DNA of 64,000 nt, taken from NCBI RefSeq assembly GCF_005116655.2, contig NZ_CP050698.1, forward strand, positions 6,280,501 through 6,344,500, written 5' to 3'. How positions within the stretch are numbered: position 1 is the stretch's first letter; the number at the start of each line of letters is the position of its first letter. This document shows positions 59,714 through 64,000 of the stretch, one piece after another. Under the pieces are notes generated by a model. That model was not told where the DNA came from. It saw nothing but the letters and a program-made list of their open reading frames with translations, and did not search any database. Source of the stretch: Desulfosediminicola flagellatus (GTDB taxonomy: Bacteria > Desulfobacterota > Desulfobulbia > Desulfobulbales > Desulfocapsaceae). Both the position numbers and the translations under genes were made by a program.

Positions 59714-62023
59714 ATGGATGACATGGATCGGATGAATATGCCTTCGGGTAAAGATAATTCCAATCAACTGGTTGTTCGCAATCAGGAGCATCGGAACCTG
59801 CCGAGTACCGAGGTCCGCGAAATAGTGAGTCAGGTCAGGGATGAGATTGATCTCCGCGACCTTATTGATATTCTTATACGACGTAAATCGCTGGTGCTTT
59901 TCAGCCTGCTTCTCTGCTTTACCATGGTGGCATTATACACCTTCAATGTGACTCCACAGTTCAGAGCCCGCGGTGTGTTGAGGGTTTCTGCATACTCAGA
60001 TAATCTCACCAAGTTTGACAGTGTTGAGTCTTCGGCTTTAAAGACCCTGGAATTTCAACAGACCCAGGTGAAACTGCTGCAGAGCGAGCAGTTGGCTTCA
60101 CGGGTCATCAACCGCATGAACCTGACTGAAAGTGCAGCCTTTGGTAATCGCCCTTTATCTGTCGCAGGCGTTGAGGAAAATAAGGGACTTTTTGCTACGC
60201 TGAAAAGTTTTGTCCGGCCGGAGGAAGATTCGGCAACGCTTAACCTGTTGAGCCCGCTTGAGCTGCAACAGGTTATTTTTGATAAGACTCTTGTGCAGTT
60301 TCAGGCGCTATTCGGCGTGAGTCCTGTTCGTAATAGTGAATTGATCGAGGTCTCGTTCAGTACAGTCTCACCCGCCATGGCTGCCGAGGTGACCAACGTG
60401 ATTATGGATGAGTTCATTAATATGCATATGGACAGCAGGTTGCGGACATCACGTGATGCCACACGATTTCTGGAAAAGCAGATCAATGCAGCCCAGATCA
60501 AATTGGAAAAATCAGAGAAAGAGTTGCAGGAGTTTGCTCGAAAAATAGGCATTGTTTCGCTTAACCCGAAGATGAACCTTGTTATGCGTCAGCTCGAGGA
60601 GTTGAATGATGCACTGGCAAAAGCGCGTTCAAAACGTATAACTCAGGAAGCTATTTACGAGCAGAATAGCGAGTTTGACTCGCAAACCAATTTTCGAACC
60701 GTGGAAAACGAACTGATCCAGAAACTTAAAAGCCAGCATGCGACTCTTCTGGCGGAATATCAGGAGCTGGGGACAACGTTTAAACCCGCCTACCCCAAGA
60801 TGAAGCAGCTGAAAGCCTTAATGGATGAGATCGAAAAACGGATCACTGCGGAAAAAGAGGATATTCGGGAATCAATAGAAAATGAATACAGAACAGCCTT
60901 CAAAACAGAGCAATATCTTAGTGTACGCACCGAAGAGCAGAAAGAGCGGGCAATGGCTCTGGAGGAGAAAGCCACCCAGTACAAGATCTACGATCGTGAG
61001 GTAGAGACAAATAAATCTATCTATCAGAGTCTTCTTCAGCGCTCAAAGGAGATAGAGGCCACAGTAGGAGCAGCTGTTACCAATATTCAGGTGATTGATA
61101 CCGCGAGGCCGCCACTCTACCCCTTTAAGCCGCGGGTCTCCATGAATCTGATGATCGGGTTGGCTCTTGGCCTGGTTGTGGGGATAGGCTCGGCACTACT
61201 CTATGAATACTTTGATAACACCATAAAACATCCTGACGAGATGGCGGATCGATTTGGAATTCCGGTTCTTGGGATAGTACCCTTTGACCGGGATGCTGTT
61301 GATAATCGTAGAGGCATGGCAATGAAGTTTTTTTCAGATCCTCGCTCACCTGTCGCAGAGGCTGTTCGTACGACCATGACCTCGCTGAGACTTTCTGTTA
61401 CCGAGGAGCCGCCCAAAACCATACTGATGACGTCCATTCTTTCAGGGGCCGGAAAAAGCTCACTATCGTGCAATTCATGTTTTTCGTATCTGGCTGAAGA
61501 TGACAGATGTTTGCTGATTGATGTGGATTTACGTAAACCAAGTCTCCATCATGTCTTTGATAGTGGTAATTCCAGCAAGGGGTTGTCGACGGTATTGAGT
61601 GGTATTTCTACACTCTCCGAGGTTATTACCCAAACAGAACACGAAGGTCTGGATTTTATAAGCAGTGGACCTCTTCCGCCAAATCCTGCTGAGTTGCTTT
61701 CATCAAAGAGAATGCGTCAGTTGCTGCAGATCGTCTCGCAGAAATATGACAGGGTAATCCTTGATGGGCCGCCGTATCAGGGTTTTGCCGAGATTTTAGT
61801 GCTTTCAAATATGGTTGACGGGGTGATGCTGGTGTCTGTTGAGGGTGATACCCCGCGTGAAGGGGTGAAGCATTTCCGCAGGTCCATCACCAATGTGGGG
61901 GGCCGGATTCTTGGCACAATTATCAATAAGAGCGGTAAGAAGAAAGGGTTTAGCAACGGCAGCGGTTATAAATATTACAGCTATAACTACGAGTATGGGC
62001 AGGAGCTGGAGACGGATACATAA
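59714..62023 (+). CDS. Polysaccharide chain-length/BY-kinase fusion (Wzc-like)
   Basis: A 769 aa protein. A Wzz domain ('IDLRDLIDILIRRKSLVLFS' with first membrane helix near 60-80) is followed by a coiled-coil region (residues 250-440), a second helix near 475-500 and the cytoplasmic kinase. Walker A 'SILSGAGKSS' (about 576), Walker A' 'LLIDVDLRKPS' (about 598) and Walker B 'VILDGPP' (about 681) are all present. The C-terminus has a tyrosine cluster ('YKYYSYNYEYG') that is autophosphorylated in relatives. Family knowledge: controls polymer length and assembly. The stop overlaps the next start by one base (TAATG). Confidence 0.92.
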   Translation: MDDMDRMNMPSGKDNSNQLVVRNQEHRNLPSTEVREIVSQVRDEIDLRDLIDILIRRKSLVLFSLLLCFTMVALYTFNVTPQFRARGVLRVSAYSDNLTKFDSVESSALKTLEFQQTQVKLLQSEQLASRVINRMNLTESAAFGNRPLSVAGVEENKGLFATLKSFVRPEEDSATLNLLSPLELQQVIFDKTLVQFQALFGVSPVRNSELIEVSFSTVSPAMAAEVTNVIMDEFINMHMDSRLRTSRDATRFLEKQINAAQIKLEKSEKELQEFARKIGIVSLNPKMNLVMRQLEELNDALAKARSKRITQEAIYEQNSEFDSQTNFRTVENELIQKLKSQHATLLAEYQELGTTFKPAYPKMKQLKALMDEIEKRITAEKEDIRESIENEYRTAFKTEQYLSVRTEEQKERAMALEEKATQYKIYDREVETNKSIYQSLLQRSKEIEATVGAAVTNIQVIDTARPPLYPFKPRVSMNLMIGLALGLVVGIGSALLYEYFDNTIKHPDEMADRFGIPVLGIVPFDRDAVDNRRGMAMKFFSDPRSPVAEAVRTTMTSLRLSVTEEPPKTILMTSILSGAGKSSLSCNSCFSYLAEDDRCLLIDVDLRKPSLHHVFDSGNSSKGLSTVLSGISTLSEVITQTEHEGLDFISSGPLPPNPAELLSSKRMRQLLQIVSQKYDRVILDGPPYQGFAEILVLSNMVDGVMLVSVEGDTPREGVKHFRRSITNVGGRILGTIINKSGKKKGFSNGSGYKYYSYNYEYGQELETDT

Positions 62024-63273
62024 TGGGTATTCTAGGCTTAGTTCAACATAGCACTATCAGATTCAGTATTGCTGCACTGCTCTCTGGATGTGCTGTTGTG
62101 CTCATGTTTTTAGCCATACAAGACCAGCGTATTTTCACTGCTAAACGAATAGACAGCATTGACGTGGTTGTAAAGGATGCGCGGCTGTTAACCAGATTGG
62201 CCGAGCAGAAATATCTTATCGATGCAGACCTGGACACGGCGTCAGATCTTGTGGAAGAGGCGCTTACACTTACTCCGTATCATGTTCCGGCATTATTACT
62301 TTTAGCGCAGATTCTTTATGATTCTGGAGATGCAGAGAAGGCCAATGAGACACTTGATTATATTGATAAGCTCACAACAGATATAAAGCGATATCGTTGG
62401 GAAAAAGCCCTTGTGTCCTACCAGTTTGGCAGGACAGAGATGCTAGCCGAAGATATTAGTTACATAGCTCGTGAAATTGGTGGTCCTGTCGGAAATAAAG
62501 CTTTGCGGCTTGCATTCAGCACCTGGCAGGAGCCGGAAGAGCTTTTAAATAAGCTTGGGCCTGACGCATTGATGGTCCTTTTTAACTATGCGGTCCGTTA
62601 TCCTCATCTGGATAAGGCGCTTTTTTTCTGGGAGCAGGTAGAGGCGCGCGGGCTTGATTGGCGGAAAGATGATCTGCTGACATTTGTTGATATGCTGTTC
62701 AATATGGGACGACTGAAGGAGAGCGCGGCTATCTGGAAAAAGCATTTTAATCCAGAGACAATTGTTTATGACGGAACCTTTTCAGAAGATTTCAGGCAAC
62801 ATGCGTTTACATGGAGAAGCAATAGTGACAGGAGTTTTACCTATAGTTTCGAACCACCAGTAACCGAATCAGATAAAAGGATTCTGCACTACCGGTTTAC
62901 GGGCTGGGATAATCCTGAGATTTCATATATTTCACAGGTAATTCCATTGGCAGGAGGTGACCGATATAGTCTGACTTTTGAAATAAAGAGCGATCAGCTG
63001 ACTACAGATAAGCGACCGTTTATCGATGTGGCTGGATTTAACTGTAACGATGGAAACGTTGTAGAGACCAATATGGTTGCACCGGCTCAGGATTGGACAA
63101 CATATCGACTTGATTTTGAAGTGCCCGAACAATGCAGTGCAGTGATGTTGCGCTTTCGACGGCAGGAGAGCCTGCAGATAGACAATCGGCTGGCCGGCGA
63201 TATCTGGCTGCGAAGTATGGCGATTGCAGAGCAGGAGAAACCGTACACAGTGGCTAAAGGTCCTATGCAATGA
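62023..63273 (+). CDS. TPR-containing membrane-anchored protein with carbohydrate-binding-like end
   Basis: A 416 aa protein. N-terminal membrane helix ('IAALLSGCAVVLMFLAIQ'). Residues 60-250 contain TPR-like helical pairs ('ALLLLAQILYDSGDAEKANE'). Residues 265-405 look like a beta-sandwich of carbohydrate-binding type ('SYISQVIPLAGGDRYSLTFE', 'DWTTYRLDFEVPEQCSAVML'). Not a named family for me. It overlaps both neighbours (TAATG and ATGA), so it works with the kinase. A scaffold role in polysaccharide assembly is inference. Confidence 0.78.
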   Translation: MGILGLVQHSTIRFSIAALLSGCAVVLMFLAIQDQRIFTAKRIDSIDVVVKDARLLTRLAEQKYLIDADLDTASDLVEEALTLTPYHVPALLLLAQILYDSGDAEKANETLDYIDKLTTDIKRYRWEKALVSYQFGRTEMLAEDISYIAREIGGPVGNKALRLAFSTWQEPEELLNKLGPDALMVLFNYAVRYPHLDKALFFWEQVEARGLDWRKDDLLTFVDMLFNMGRLKESAAIWKKHFNPETIVYDGTFSEDFRQHAFTWRSNSDRSFTYSFEPPVTESDKRILHYRFTGWDNPEISYISQVIPLAGGDRYSLTFEIKSDQLTTDKRPFIDVAGFNCNDGNVVETNMVAPAQDWTTYRLDFEVPEQCSAVMLRFRRQESLQIDNRLAGDIWLRSMAIAEQEKPYTVAKGPMQ

Positions 63274-64000
63274 CATCAGAGCAAAAACTGCATATCAGCA
63301 ATCTGCTGAAGGGCTATGGAAACAACAGGTCCAAAGAGACGCTGATAAGCCTTGTTGCTGAAGAACGCGGGATGCTGGCAGTTTGCAGAGCTGTGCTCAA
63401 AGAGGTGTATAGTAACCAGGATGGTATGCGTGACTGGATGAAGGAGGAGTGTATCTCGGGAAAAATAGATTTGCAGCTTTTTCTTTATGATCTCTCCGCT
63501 GTAAGCGATATGTTTTCTGAGGAGAAGAACAAAAAGGATAAGCGATACACGCTTCTAGGCATTCCTAGTGGTTCAAGCGCTGAAACCATCAAGAAAGCAT
63601 ATCGAAGGCTAAGTAAGAAGTATCATCCGGATAGCCCTGAAAATACACATACCAAAGATCCTGATAAATTTATTGAAATAACAAAGGTATATAAAGAATT
63701 GCTCGAAAAAGAGAGTAACGGCGGAGGACTTGAGGATATCCGCCCGGAAGCAGGTACGGCAACGAGTAGAGGGAAAAGTGGTAATCCCATACAATCAAAA
63801 CAGAATACTCAGTGGTTTCAGGCTTCGCGGTTGAAGAGTTTTCTACGTCCTCGAAAGGTTTACCTTTGGTCTCTTGGTTGTGTGTTGTGTGTGGCTGTTA
63901 TTTTGGCTTCGATTTCAATGATTCAGAAAAAGCGGATGATGCTCGCCGGTTTGCAACAGAGTCGGGGTGAGGTGGCGGCGTCAACGGCAGTGGTTGAAGA
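63270..64000 (+). CDS. J-domain membrane protein, truncated by window end
   Basis: 243 codons are present; the gene continues past the window. The J-domain lies at about residues 90-145 with the HPD triad intact ('RLSKKYHPDSPEN', HPD at about 119-121). A membrane helix follows near residues 196-217 ('VYLWSLGCVLCVAVILASIS'). The N-terminal 85 residues are helical. The start overlaps the previous stop (ATGA). A J-domain suggests recruitment of DnaK to the polysaccharide machinery; that is inference. J-domain genes inside such clusters are unusual. Confidence 0.8.
   Translation, partial: MTSEQKLHISNLLKGYGNNRSKETLISLVAEERGMLAVCRAVLKEVYSNQDGMRDWMKEECISGKIDLQLFLYDLSAVSDMFSEEKNKKDKRYTLLGIPSGSSAETIKKAYRRLSKKYHPDSPENTHTKDPDKFIEITKVYKELLEKESNGGGLEDIRPEAGTATSRGKSGNPIQSKQNTQWFQASRLKSFLRPRKVYLWSLGCVLCVAVILASISMIQKKRMMLAGLQQSRGEVAASTAVVE

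Noticed and set aside
1..64000. CRISPR array or rRNA operon
   Set aside because: No regularly spaced identical repeats and no rRNA signature sequences were seen anywhere in the window.

Overview
The window looks like chromosomal DNA of a sulfate-reducing member of the Desulfobacterota (former Deltaproteobacteria), most likely near the Desulfobulbales. Reasons: an orphan NrfD-type quinol oxidoreductase subunit, a DsrE-like protein, a LUD-domain protein with a Cys-rich tail, a Cys-rich HesB/IscA protein, an anaerobic sulfatase-maturase type radical SAM enzyme, dockerin-like proteins with a 'GLPEA' calcium motif, and a PEP-CTERM protein together with an exopolysaccharide cluster. No rRNA gene and no intact tRNA was found, so the placement is inference.

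Layout. 1-6.5 kb: thiolase 3' end, NrfD, DOMON-like, DsrE-like, LUD, U32 peptidase (RlhA-like) and HesB/IscA genes. 6.63-19.9 kb: a 13.3 kb integrative element between two imperfect 48 bp repeats derived from the 3' half of a tRNA-Arg(TCT). It holds a tyrosine integrase, a zinc-finger protein, two small HTH/excisionase-like proteins, a RepB-type primase/NTPase, three small unknowns and one giant gene (about 2,139 aa) that joins a Cap4-like nuclease motif set to a STAND-type NTPase and a very long helical C-terminus. That is the layout of Avs-type anti-phage sensors. No capsid or terminase gene is visible, so the element resembles a phage satellite or mobilisable island carrying a defence cargo.

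20.4-30 kb: a small fold-back element, a PEP-CTERM protein, two paralogous exported dockerin-like proteins separated by a frameshifted IS5-family insertion, a MarC-type membrane protein, and the coupled pair of radical SAM and partner protein (TIGR03916/TIGR03915 type, predicted DNA repair or modification). 30.3-33.9 kb: a MoxR-DUF58-DUF4129 operon in which moxR carries a frameshift and an amber codon. 34.4-46.7 kb: a large secreted multidomain dockerin protein, a Tat-type dienelactone hydrolase, an anSME-like radical SAM protein with SEC-C tail, a divergent PPOX/Rrf2 pair, YitT, a methyltransferase and a divergent TetR/NemA pair. 47.4-50.6 kb: a three-gene ABC importer of the putative selenate type with a fused double permease. 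50.7-55.6 kb: DUF748/AsmA-like protein, YkgJ-type protein and an unknown membrane protein. 56.3-64 kb: the start of an exopolysaccharide operon (exported unknown, Wza-like, O-antigen ligase/Wzy-like, Wzc-like BY-kinase, TPR protein, J-domain membrane protein, the last cut by the window end). It probably belongs with the PEP-CTERM/exosortase system.

A dispersed family of about 150-270 bp palindromic repeats with CTAG-type ends occurs at least five times (3.6, 46.8, 53.6, 55.8 and 59.6 kb). A second fold-back element with CTAG ends is at 20.4 kb. These are the clearest structures not explained by genes. All protein identifications are from reading motifs; no database search was run.
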